The notes below the pieces were generated by a model. That model did not search any database and was not told where the DNA came from. It was given only the letters and a program-made list of their open reading frames with translations. A stretch of 64,000 bases of DNA. Origin: Vanilla planifolia (Eukaryota > Streptophyta > Magnoliopsida > Asparagales > Orchidaceae). The position numbers and the translations under genes were made by a program. Shown here piece by piece: positions 50,701-63,200 of this stretch (position 1 is its first letter; each line of letters starts with the position of its first letter). Location: NCBI GenBank assembly GCA_023846275.1, contig CM043869.1, positions 38,342,737 to 38,406,736 on the forward strand, given 5' to 3'.

Positions 50701-53700
50701 AGTGTGCTGGCATTATACTAGTTATAAGTTGTTAGGAAATATGATAATTCTATATTACATTGAATTTTCAAAAGGCAGGATGGCTAAACACTATGGAATA
50801 TATTAAAAGAATTTTAGCCTCAATTAAGCCAATAACCAATACTAAATATGGTGACGTTTTCTACCAATCATGATATATGTGAAACCCATACCTAACAATT
50901 TTGTAAAAATTGATTTTGTTTAGTAATAACTCTAGCAATGGTTTCCTTATTGGACAAGCCTGTTCAATCAATTACTCAGTAATGACGAGAAAAAATGGTC
51001 GAATCCAATGCTTGAAGTGAACTAGATTAGGGAAGTGCAGACTTTGCTGATTTAAAAACTTAACCCCAATGAAGGATGAGCCTACCTGGTGAACTTCGAC
51101 AAGGACAACGCCCTCTAGCGATTAAAGCAACAGCTTAGATAACAGTCACTCAAAGCCATCCAAGTTAGAGGAGGATATTTGCAACAATACATCATATTTG
51201 GATGAGATATTAAGTGTTGTTGAGGGAACCCTACTAGGGTGAAGTAGTATCGTTGACGGCCATGGCTTGAATATATCCTATTCATCAAAGGATGTACTGT
51301 TTTAACTAGTTAATTCTGAAATGTGGTCATTGTTATTGAGAGAAATAGCCAAAAGAGAGAAGATAGTGGGAGTGAAATTGAGTGATTTGGGCTTTTGTAG
51401 TTTATGGGCTTTTAGTGATGGAAGGGAGAGGGAAGCTTGTTACGTGTTTTCTAATCATTCTTTCTTTTTCTTATTGAATTAGGTTTTACTTAAGTTGTTT
51501 TGATTCAAGTTTCTTAACATATTTTTATTGGTTCTAGTGTATTTCACGCTTCATCTGCAATTGGATTATTCATACTAGTTGGTCCAATCTTGCATTTGCT
51601 ATCATTGACCCCAAGCAAGCAAACTTTTTTGAAACAATCTAGGTTTCGTTCAGTTAAGGCTTGATTAGTCATATTAAATTCTCATCTAGAAATTAAGCAA
51701 ATTTGAATGAGGGGTTCAAATAGAGAAGATAATCTAGTTAAAACTATATTGAAGATTATGTTGGAAACAACTGTATGATTAGATCCATCTTTGACATATC
51801 AAAATAGTGTTTGGAGTTTCAGGATTTTTAAATGAAAGCAAATAGATATTTATAGATATATCGTTTGTTTAGACCATCGTATGGTCATACTCATGATTTA
51901 TATAATATTGACAATAAATTTGAGGACATGCATCATGTCATACATCACAAAGATAAAGTACTAACTTTGGCTTTAAGATCATTTAGCATCATTTTTCAGG
52001 ATGTTTGAATTTCTATAAATTTTATGTTTAGTTTCATTAAAGCGTTTCATACCATTTGAGAACCATATGATATAGCTTGTCATCCATATGATTTGCTATA
52101 TGTTCTTAGAGTATGATATGTTGCATGAAGTTGCGTTGTATCTTACGATCTCATGACCATGTAATACATAAAGTTTGATTGTGTGATATGGTATGTGGGC
52201 TAAGGACCAATGTTCCACTACTAGGAAACTTCTTGCAGCCATTCAGTAGTCCTCTAGCTTTCCATGGTCGTCCTTCAAGACATGGGTTGTATCCAATATT
52301 TTCCTATAGGTTTTGAGAGGGCATCCAGCTGTTGTCCAAGGGATTTCAAGAGACAATCTGACTTGTAGAAACGAAGTAAAAGGCAACTTAAGTTGGAAGC
52401 ACAAAATCAAGCTTTTTGCTTTAACTTCTAATGCTCTTTTCACTCAAAATTTGTCTTACCCATGAGGGCCACAAGGCTATGGCTTTGAAATGCTAGTTTA
52501 TTAATTGTAAATGCAAGGTAACAACGATTTGTGCTTTATGTATTATCCAAAAATTGAGTTGTTGTCTCAGGTCACTACATCTAAATGATGTTATTACAAA
52601 GTGCTTTAGTGCCTCACAAATCAACCACAAAGTTCGAACACAACCAAAAATCTTTTTAGGTACATGACCCACATAAGCTAAGTTAGTTTTACGAAAATTC
52701 CGTCTACAAATGGAGACTATTTGTGTTAAAAAAGCATGTTTGATCTAGTTGCTTACTATTGCTTTTCTTGTTAAAATAAATTCCTACTTGCCTTTGTGAT
52801 CTTACACAAAAGACTTGTGGGTTCGTTTCAAAAAACATTTTTTTGGTGTCTAAGTGTCAAGTATAGGTTAGCTTTGGATTAGTCATATGTTGTAAGTTGA
52901 GCACATAATTTGAGTCTTGACATATATTAAGGAAGCTATTACACATAGGATTTTTTTAGGTTAATGGGTGCTTATTTAATAATGATGATATATAAGACCC
53001 ACTTTAGACTCCAATTGATGAAACTCTCTTAGAATCAACTTGCTCATGTAGTTTGTAACACAAGTTTTTGATCTCTTGTTGTTTTTATTCATAATTGAGT
53101 AAAGTTTTGATAAATTCACCTAGTGCTTGACATGATTAACCCTTGGTATGCATTATATTTGATGATATTAAAAAAAAATCATTGAATTACATAGACTTGA
53201 TTAGAGAGATTGATCCATATTCTTGTGGTTTGGTTATCCACGATGAAATTATTGAAGTTTAATCCATATGTAATATAGAAGGTATGATAGAGCACGTTGA
53301 CATACTAGCATGCGACATGACACTTGACTTGATCATTCAAAAGATTTTGAAGTGATAGATGTGGATGAGAAATTTTTTTGAATATTCCACATTCCAAGCC
53401 AAACACACTATTATAGCCTTTACATTGATGCACCTCCCTTGACAAGGTGTCAGATGACAGATGTATTTGACATTTCATTCAATTTATATTTCACTTGCTA
53501 CCAGTGTGCCCTAGGCTCCAAGCTTCCCAATAATCAATTTTCGACCTTACAACAGCAATAGGATCATTAAACTCAAACAGTGAAGCAATCCCATGTTTAA
53601 ACAACTTGGGCAGCATAGCTAACAGATGTATTCGGTCTCTAATGTAACATATTCTCCCTGTAGTTGTCAAATGATGAACAATTTGCTTTGTTCTAATGTT

Positions 53701-54358
53701 CAGTTCATATGAAAGTTGTATGACTTGTATCTGTTCCTAATCAGGTCGGGACCGGTGTAACAAATGTCTTGATTAATGTAAGAAAGGCAATCGACAAGGA
53801 ATTTGCTAAAGAAGCAGAGGATGTCCCTGTAATAGAAACTAGTGTTGCTTATGGTGTGTATATGGCAGTTTCAAGTAACCTCAGGTACTCCTCCTGGTCA
53901 CCATTTCTTGCTCTTTTTCAATTAAATTAAATACGATATCAGTATCCATATAGAACGTCCTGTATCCAATTTATTTGCATATGACTCTTAATATTTTCAT
54001 GATTAAAGGTGTGTTTTACGAAACTTTAACAGTTTTGACTCCTTGTTCCATGAAGTATATGTGAAACTTCCCATCTGCCTGCTAAAACTTTTCTGCATAC
54101 AGATATCAGATACTTGCTGGTATCGTTGAACAGCGAATCCTGGAGCCCTTATTGCACAACCACAAGCTCATGCTAAGTGCAATGTGCTTTGCATTTCGCA
54201 CTGGAAACACATTTTTGGGATCCCTATTGTGAGTTTCTTCTACATACTCTTAACGATTCCCTCACTTTCATCTTCTGTAGCTCATATAGTTGTGTCTTCA
54301 TTTGAGCAGGTGGGTCGACTATGCTCGTTGGGTTGGTGTCCAGAAAATACGGGAATAG
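47754..54358 (+). CDS. RETICULATA-RELATED (DUF3411) chloroplast protein, 8 exons, 381 residues
   Basis: Exons: 47754-48284, 49102-49170, 50172-50303, 50398-50451, 50555-50599, 53745-53884, 54103-54228, 54310-54358. Every intron is GT-AG and the phases give 1146 nt with one terminal stop. Residues 1-62 are Ser/Arg/Pro-rich, like a chloroplast transit peptide. Residues 67-86 are Gly-rich, as in several family members. The conserved domain begins near residue 95 (NRREAILALAQIGRSL) and includes LEKSSIFRWLLQFGGFKERL, LAKVAMECGVGIFTK, MLVWLPAPTVSLRPPLSLSA, PDNAFQVALAGTSYSLLQR, ETSVAYGVYMAVSSNLRYQI, RTGNTFLGSLLWVDYARWVG. Arabidopsis relatives localise to the chloroplast envelope and affect leaf-vein and mesophyll development; the molecular activity is not established. 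Which paralogue this is cannot be decided. Two adjacent ATGs (47754, 47757) are both possible starts. Intron 5 is 3145 bp; unspliced frames past 48284 run into intron 1. Confidence -1.
50600..53744. other. Intron 5 of the RETICULATA-RELATED gene, 3.1 kb
   Basis: Much longer than the other introns of this gene (81-1001 bp). Patches of more balanced composition at about 51000-51270 and 52200-52480 suggest an old insertion, but I recognise no transposon protein, terminal repeat or target-site duplication. Confidence -1.
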
Positions 54359-55207
54359 GCAGATTGGAGACCATTTCTTCGACTTAGGTTGGATCGTTCT
54401 TTCTGCTTCATTTAGAAAAAAAAATTCTTAAAAAATGGAGCTCCCATTGTTGGTTTTTCATATATGAAGGTTGTTCACATGCCTGAAATAATAGGAAATA
54501 TATGTCATAATTTTATTTAAGGCATGTACATGGGAAGCACATTTGATTTATTCAATTCTTTCATCATGCAGTGACGGTTTGTCATTGGGAAAAATGGTGT
54601 GGGGAGATGAACAACTTTGTCTTCACATTACTAAATGTGAAGGTTATTTAGTATATCATCTTTGCTGTAAGTTACTAAATTATAACTAAGGATGCAAGGT
54701 GGGTTCATGAAATGTGCCAATTGTTTGCATTTTGGAATTCTCGTAGTAATAACATTTTTGTTATGCATGTTGAAATATGACATTGAAAACAAAATTGATG
54801 CACAAAATTAATTCTTGTTAGCATTTCAAGAAAGAAGGCAAATTATTTGATAAATTTTAATGCTTTGGTGAAGAATACTCACCCAATCATTACATTTCAT
54901 TGCTAACCCAAGAATTTATTTTAAATCAAACTGAAAATAACACTCACTATATGTGAAAAAACAAAAAAGAAAACTGCAAAACCTTCACTTCTAATTCACA
55001 AAAGCCATCCTGTACAAGAACAATTTGGAGTACTACAAGTGGATGAGAATAGAGAGGAGCATCAACTAAAAGAAGGTACCTTAGACTCAAAATTGTTAAT
55101 CCAGCCAATTTGCCTATAGAGTTTATGTTAGCCAGAATTCAAACTTTTTGTTGCAGAACATAGCCAATTGGAGCTACAAAAGCTTCATCCATTTTGCAAC
55201 TAATGAA
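54359..55207. other. Spacer between two convergent genes
   Basis: Contains the 3' untranslated regions of the plus-strand RETICULATA-RELATED gene and the minus-strand RRP12-like gene. The stop codons are 849 bp apart. No gene seen. Confidence -1.
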
Positions 55208-58200
55208 TCAAGTTGAGGCTTTTCTTTGCTTATAAAAACTTTCTTCCTTAAGCACAGCTTTACCTTTTTTCTTGTGCTTGTTGAACTTCAAAGAATCGGC
55301 AGGCTTCGGACCATTGGCGGTACCTTTATGTTTTGTTACATTTCTTCTCGCACTGATCCTACTGCTTGTTTTTTGCTTTTCTCCATTTCTCCTCTTGGAA
55401 TGATTGCCTGTGCTTCTCTGCTGCTGTTTAATGTGCTTTTGTGAACTTTGGCAAGCAGAAGTGGTCGATTGATGTTTAAAACGATTGCATGCCCCCTTGC
55501 CTGTACTGTTGTTCTTAGAGAAGCCATTTTGTAGTCTCTTCACTGTATTCTTGTTGTGACTATTTGAATCTTCCACGGAACCTTTCTTAAATGGAGTAGA
55601 AACATCATTATGTAACCTTTTCTTCCCTCTGTAAGATTCACAAATCAAGACAAAGCTGTAAGAAATTGAGTGAAAAACATCAATGAATCTATGCAAAATA
55701 AATACTCAGTTAATGCTTCCAAACCTGTTCGATGTCGAGTGAGATGATCTATGTGGTATGTCAGCGTTGTCATCACCTTTTCGTTTCTTCTTGTTTAGAC
55801 GTCCCTACAACAAGGTTAAAGATCAAACTTTAAGTTGCACCAATATCTTTTAACAAGATCAAACAAAGACTAAGATGAAGAAACTCACTACTTAAAAAGT
55901 TTAAGATGAAGAAATTACCTCCTTAATGGACTTAACAAACCCTTTGTACTTTCCAGATGCTTGGTTTTCCACAGCCTCAAAGGTGCATTTTCTAATCAAA
56001 ATTTCAAGGATAAGACCGACCTGAAAACCAAAGTCATTAAAAGATATGAGAAAAATAGATTAAATGCTAAAAAGGTTAAGATGGAACAGAAGTAAGTCAC
56101 AGAAAAGAACACATGCCTTTGATCTGAAATGATGTTTTGAGACTGAAGACCAAGGTAATATTCCATCGATAATGTCAGGTAAGAGGCTTATCAGATCCTT
56201 GCAATTCAAGGAGGACACTAACACTTTAATGAAACCAAGTGTTGCCTGTTAAATATTGGAAAGCAAAGTTGAGATAGTTGAATTGCTTACTTTATAGCAC
56301 AAGAGGTCATAGCAATACTCACTTTTACAACTTCAGTTGCTTTTTTTTGAAGCAAACTTAAAACAGAAGGTATCAGGTTGGGCACAGATAGGCAAAATGT
56401 AGCGTCATGGTGTATCAGCAATGAAAGCGCCGAAACAGCTCCACTCATGATGTGAGGAGAGGAACATGAAAGGTAACCCAACACCTGTTAAATTGAACCC
56501 AACAATCATTTGGGAAACATAAGCACATAAGATGGTCTCCAATAATTTTGCCAAAGCCATTATGAGCAACACATAGAATAACGAGAACTTAACATAAGCT
56601 TTACAGTTCATAGCACCAAAACTTCAGTTCAAATTATTTCGAAGATGCAACACATCAACAGAATCTTGACAATAAAGCCACTTAAATGTTTAAAGAAAAG
56701 CACAAGTTGACAAGGTAGGTTTTAGCAAAAGTGACATTGAGTTGAGTTCGAGCAAGTTGACAAGAACTCAGCTCAAAACAATGTTCAAGTCAAGTTCACT
56801 AAAACGATACCAAATTAGAGGAAACTCAAAAATGTTTGGAGCTTACCTCTGTTGCCATCGTTTGTGATTGAAAAAGAACAATGTTCTGTCAATTTTCTTC
56901 AAAAGAATCCTTGAACTTTAACATACACAAGATTTGATTATAAGTAGGTTTTTCATATTTTCCTTGTCTTGCAAATAGATTCTTTGGGTTCAGTAATAGC
57001 TAAGTAGGTCTTTATAATTTTGTAAAAGCAACAACAAAAGCCTTAACAACAATTTTTCCCAAAAACATTCTCCAAATACTATATGACTATTTTTAAATGG
57101 TACTTTAAGAACAAAAAAAATAGTCAGGGACCTGAATAGGACATGGGACAATTATTGAAACTTGAGGATCAATTTGCACTATTATACAAAATATGAACAT
57201 CTCCCTCTTCTATAAAAAATGACAACATTACAAAAAGATTAGAAGACATTACCTGTGTACTTCTAATAATATCAGATAACAGAAGATGAAAACTCCTCGT
57301 AAAGAGAGAAGATTCGAACTGTAAGGTTGTCTACACCAAAAACTTCACAATACATAACACTAACCAAATGACTAAGAATCTTAGACAAAACACAAAGTTA
57401 TTGATAGAAGCAAGCAGGTATCAAAAGACAGAAAGAAGATTAAAAATAACTCGAGGGAAAGCAAGTGGTTAATTCTTTCAACTATGACCGGGTAGCCACC
57501 TTGCAGTTATTTTAGACTTTTTAAGCACCTAACAAATCTAAGAGACTAGGAATGAAGTGCTGGTTAGAGCTCAGCTACTTGAGAATTGAACAGAATAATA
57601 AAATTGGGATACAGCTTTGAAAAGGGTTGCCCCCATACTCATCTCTGCAGGGGCCCCAGCCCCAGCTCACCTTTTCTTTTACAAAGTTTCATTTCTAATA
57701 TTTCATCTACTTTTCCAATCATTTCAAGAGAAGGCAGTAAGCAAGAAGTCAATTTAGAGATTTCAGAGCAAACTTATGTTTAGTATATTTCTTGTCATTG
57801 TTTTTAGGTTGAAAGAGAAACAAAGCTGAAAGATGAGATTTTAGTAGCACAAGGGGAAGTTGATATTTCATTCAATAGATGGTTTTGGTCATCTTTTATG
57901 TAATTAAAAAATTTTCTAGTCTGCACAGTCTCTATCTTCCACACTCTCTGTGACTTCTGAAGCTCTCCATCTCATCAAAGCTCAGTTCTGATCACCTCAC
58001 TTGTCATGTTTGAGGATTGTGCACAAAGATCTCCACTCCAAATTCATTCAAAATCAAAAAAAAAAAAAAAAAAAACAGAGTCCCTAAGGTTAGGAACACT
58101 ATAGGTGAATCAAAACCCTTGTGTCTAGCTTTTAAGATATGCCAACTGCACAAAAAGACTGATCGGTCTTGATATTTTGCATCCACAGGTGATGCCTATG

Positions 58201-60247
58201 TTGCATGAAAAGAAAACTTGATGTTTTCTTACTCAGGCATAAAACTTGAGCAAACAATAGTTTGGTGGCTGTCTAAAGCACAAAAGAGTTTAACATGCAT
58301 TTCAAATGTCAGCCCACCTCGATTCTCATGCTTAATTAAAAGTAAAATTAAACTAAAGTAAATATGTTCAATAAATACTGTATCATATATTTTAAAAAAT
58401 AAGAGTGAAAATAACTACGGTTTATTAAACGTATCAAACTACAATTTCCATTTCTGATAGCAACTGCAGTAAATACCTGTGCTAGAATTCAATACCAAGC
58501 ATATACAGCATCACAAAAACAAAGGTAAGTGCAAGACAAGGAGTGTTAAAATTTAAATATATACATTGGGTTGAGAAGAAAGGAGAAGAAAGAGATGTTT
58601 ATTCTACATACAAAGGATGACATGGAAGCATTTACATACAATTTAGAAACAAGAGGAAGAAGAGAAGGATGAAAACGAGAAAGATGTATAAGCATATATA
58701 TGTAAGGGAGAGATAAGAAGAACTAGTTTTGGAAAATCTTTTGCCTTGCAATCTAATTGAGGAGACTGAAAGTATGCAAACAAGCAAACAAGATTAACTA
58801 AATTGTATGCAAATAAAAGCATAGCAAAGGTCAACAACATAATCATGCAAAGCTTTGCTACAAAAAGTGAAGAGAAATAAGATGTAAACATTTCAAGGGT
58901 ATCACTGAAGGTGGTTTACCATATTAAAAAGACGCATAAGATCTGAATCCATAATATCAGATTGTGAATTCTTCAATCTACCGGTTATGTTTAAGAGTGC
59001 ATCATATGCCAACTTTCTTGACTCCTTCTTAGACTGCATATCAACATAAATCATATGAAAACTATTAAAAACAATAAACAAGCATCAGTTACAGAACATA
59101 AGCTAAGGGCCAAAGCATCTCTTCCAACTTTAAAAGGGGAAATAAAAGTCAATTTATCATTTAAAATCACTAATCTTAAACACTGGTATATCCATATCCA
59201 TCATCTTTTACAACTTGAGCAAATTTCCTTTCTTTTGTGGGTGAATCTTTGCATTAAGTCTATCGTATCTCATACGGAAAGGGAAAAATTAGAACTGATG
59301 GTGTTCAATATATGTTCAAATTGAAAGGGAAGTGTAGATTGCACTGATAGTGAAGCATCAAATTTATAAAATTATGAGCAACAAAACAAATGATATATGA
59401 AATAATAATAATAATAATGATAACAATAATAATAACCTTTTTATAAGCTTAAATGATGATGGCCCCATCACGAAGGTACCCAAGGTTTTAATTGACAAAG
59501 AAGCTATTATCAGACTAAACCCATCAACAAAATGGCTGGCCAAGATAATGGCAGTAAGAACATGGCAGACAGCACGATCATGATGCACCATTCCTCTGAC
59601 AAGGAGGTCGAAGTATTAAAATTGTGAATCCTTAGTAATCAATTTTATTTGTTGTATGCAGCCTCAATAACCATTATGCTGTGATTTAATATGCACATAT
59701 AAATTTCATTTAAAAGATCATAAAAAAAACATTTCTAGTCACTAAAAGGATAACCATATGAAAGGATTACACAAAAATAATTAATTTAACACATATAACG
59801 TATGCATGTATGCACAAATACTTGTAGACAAGACATGCATAGATGCAAGGACGGTGATCCACACCACCACAAGCATGCAAGCATATTCATTTGGGCACAC
59901 GCTCAAGCACACCAAGGAAGCTACTTAATAATCTAGGATGATAAAAACAAAGTTCATCACAAATAACAAGTAAATTTTTTCATCCAATTTGATAGATTTC
60001 CATGCTGGCAGTCCTGGATCTTGATTATTTTCTCATGTAAAAAAACTATTGATGTTTTATAACAAATGATCCATGAAAGGCAAGCAAGTTGCATCTATCC
60101 TTATTGAAAGCATAAAGCCACTTTAAGGTATGAAAAATGAAGAATAAAAGGAGAATTTCATATAAATATTTAGAAAAGAACCTTAAGTGTTGTTATGATC
60201 TCATTTAGGATAAGAAATGCTTTCATGTTCACATCATCTCCATTGCT
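55208..60247 (-). CDS. RRP12-like ribosome-biogenesis protein (HEAT/ARM), C-terminal part, 7 exons
   Basis: Exons in reading order: 60247-60182, 59033-58920, 56484-56323, 56245-56117, 56020-55919, 55804-55725, 55628-55208. They give 357 in-frame residues to the stop; the 5' part lies beyond the right edge. The order SNGDDVNMKAFLILNEI, KKESRKLAYDALLNI, MVLGYLSCSSPHIMSGAVSAL, QKKATEVVKATLGFIKVLVSS, HHFRSKVGLILEILIRKC and KYKGFVKSIKE follows the C-terminal HEAT repeats of RRP12. The last exon encodes a roughly 140-residue Lys/Arg/Ser/Asn-rich basic tail, typical of nucleolar proteins. RRP12 is a karyopherin-like nucleolar factor needed for maturation and export of pre-ribosomal subunits; plants have RRP12-like members of this type. 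Intron 56116-56021 starts with GC rather than GT; all others are GT-AG. The gene is convergent with its left neighbour. Function is by family only. Confidence -1.
56485..58919. other. RRP12-like intron, 2.4 kb
   Basis: Joins MRLFNM and VLGYLS in phase. Contains a poly-A run of 20 (58056-58075) and no recognised gene. Short frames within it have no domain. Confidence -1.
59401..59436. repeat. (AAT)n microsatellite in an RRP12-like intron
   Basis: AAT units, interrupted by TGATAAC, in intron 59034-60181, next to an unassigned open frame at about 59437-59630. Confidence -1.
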
Positions 60248-63200
60248 CTGCCAAAGAACTGTAAACGTTAGAAAAAAAAATCAAGCTTTACCAGTTCTGA
60301 AAAGCTAATCATGAATAAAAGCAATTGAAACACTTCATGCTGGAAAATGGGCCTAATTGTTTGTATAAAAAGGAGTGACACATAAAATGTTAGAAATTTA
60401 GAAGATTCAGAAAATGTAAGTGTATGGTTGTGTCTCCTTTATGATCATTAGAAACGTGGATAAAAAAAAATAAAAAGAAAACAATAAATCTTTCAAACAT
60501 AGAAAACAGAATTATATATGCTAATTGCTTTCCACATAAAGATTTTTTGAACTATTACTACACTTTTTGATTATTGGATGGGGAAACACAAGCATGCAAT
60601 GAGGGTAAGTATGACAGCCACAATGCTTGTATACTGCATAAGTGAGAACAAGTTCATATGACAAAAGCATGCAAACAAATTATTAAACTTTCCAGGGCTG
60701 AACACCTTGGTGTATATAAGATGCAAAATTTACTTGACATCCAGTCTGTCATCAATAAGCTCCACTTGCTCAAGTTCAAACTTTTTTGCACATAAAACAC
60801 ATACAAAATGGCTCTGTCCGATAACCATACTGCACACAATGGACTTGGAGGTTACACATGAATAATAAAACAACCTCCAAGTCATAAGTATGAACCTTAT
60901 GATACCAGAGATCAACCCCTGCACAAATCTAGCGTTTGGTGAGTGCTTGATGCCCCTTAAATGTCGTTTGTTTCATTTATGGATATTTTTTCAAAACTTT
61001 GCTCCACATAAGGTAATAATTTACCAAATAAACTAAATAAAATCAAAATAAAATGATAAAAGTAATAGATAAACAAGAACAAGTGCAAACAATAACAATA
61101 ACCATAAGCCTTAATCACACTTAGTGGGTTAGACTATATGAAACATCTTAACACCATTACACTTTAACAATTGGTAACTCTTTTGTAATATTAAAGAATA
61201 TTAAGTTCTTTCAGATAGTCACATATTATGCCTTTTTTGTTTCACCACTTTCTCAATTCATTCATGAAAATTTCAATAACTCAAATTTTCTAATAAAACT
61301 ATTATATAACTTACATTCAATATATCTAAACAATTCATTGATGACTCACCATAATTTTATACTTAATCCATGAAATAACAACCTTTTGTTAAATACACAC
61401 ATTTCTAATTATATCCATCTCAACATCCCAGTATTAGCAAAAAATTTTAAATATATGTTTTTGACTTTATAAACCAACACTCAAGATGATATAACATTGT
61501 TGGTTCCATCATAATCTTATAACCCTACATTTAATCATCAATGAGACATTATGTTTATGCAATTTGAGTTTTATTATTGATATTTCTAACAATTTTCATA
61601 GTATTTTGAAGTATAAATTCAAGACAATGAAACTTCTCACCCTTCAAAATTTTATGATAAAAAACAACATTCTCTCTATCATTTGTGTTCCTACCACGAC
61701 CAAACATACATACCATATATTTATTTCTATATTTATTAAGTCAAAGAACCTTAGACTCTAAGGTTATTCTTATAAATTTAGCAAGGTCTTAACTCCTTTT
61801 TTTAAAGTATTTGTTGACACTTACACCAATATGATGACAATAAAAAACTATTATATTCTTTTACTAATATGTCTCAAGTGTTTTAGATTATAAGTCTTAA
61901 GATTAAACAGATCAATCTATTAAAGAACTTGATCAATTGTCTCAAAGAACAATTCATAAGCGAATATTAGTCAAGGCATGGTTGCTAAAAAATGTTTGAA
62001 CTTTCAAATCATAGAGCCAAAGAACTTAACTCTAGGTAGAGTGGCTACCCATCTAGAGCCCATCTTCTACACATTATTTTAGTTAGAATTGTTAAACAAA
62101 TCGATACCAATAAGGTACATAGGTTTACATTCATCTTACTCATGCATGAATAAATGTCAATCTCCCTTTACATGAGTTAAACAATCAACAAATGACTAAA
62201 TAATAATGAAAAGTTAATATCTAAAGAGTTAAATAAATCTTAGATTTAATATTAAACTAATGGATATTGAAATCATGATGATACTAAACCTTGAATTCAA
62301 CCTACATGTAGATCATTCAATATAATGCCCGTCATCATACTTGTAAGCTCATTTCTTGCTCTATGTCAAGTTATATATTGTTAGAATTACATATCGTACT
62401 AGTAAAATGTCTTCATCGTCCTAGTACAACCTTCCTGTTACTTGGTCGTATGTGCTATAATTAGTTATTGGCTGTGTACGAAGCCAATCCGTGTTCTGTT
62501 TGTTCAACAAATTCAGGTATCATATAATATAAAGTAGAATTTGTATACTTGTATGATCCATTTTCCTCAAAGAATAGTTAAAATAATTTAGGAAAAAAAT
62601 GTTAATATGATGTTATATAAATATGATCTAATATATTATATAAATACAATCATCTTATAAAACTGAAATACCTTGGTACAAATACAATGCTCATATTATA
62701 CACATACAAAATAACTTGTTGCTCTCAAGTAAATGATTAAGGGAATTTTATCATACTAATATAATACCTCTATTATACTTGTACGAAGATTTCAAAACTC
62801 AAGAGCAAAGCACTTCGTGAAAAAAATTCATCATATGCTAACGATTCACTTATCAAACGTACAATCATCAATGAACTTTGAGTAATACATTTATAATACT
62901 TGTACGATCCTAGTGATAATCCAATACAAATATTTGAGAACTTGAGAATGTTTTTAAGTGTGTTGAGAATGCACATTATATAGTATAGTGACCAATATTA
63001 TAATTGTACAATTTATTAAAAATAACTAAAATATGCATATTGTATAGATGCATTGTCAGTTGTACATTGTGAAGAACTTTAACTTGTTGCATTATTGTGC
63101 TTTCTTGCATCATACTCATTATTGCTTCATCAAAGCCTCTCATCTTCATAAAAGCCTTTCATATCGTTTAGATATTATGCCATGTTATTTTCTCAAGTGA

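Noticed and set aside
60720..60800. Possible upstream RRP12-like exon (reading FELEQVELIDDRLDVK)
   Set aside because: The donor that would follow leaves the wrong phase for the exon at 60247, and the sequence does not fit the expected HEAT repeat.
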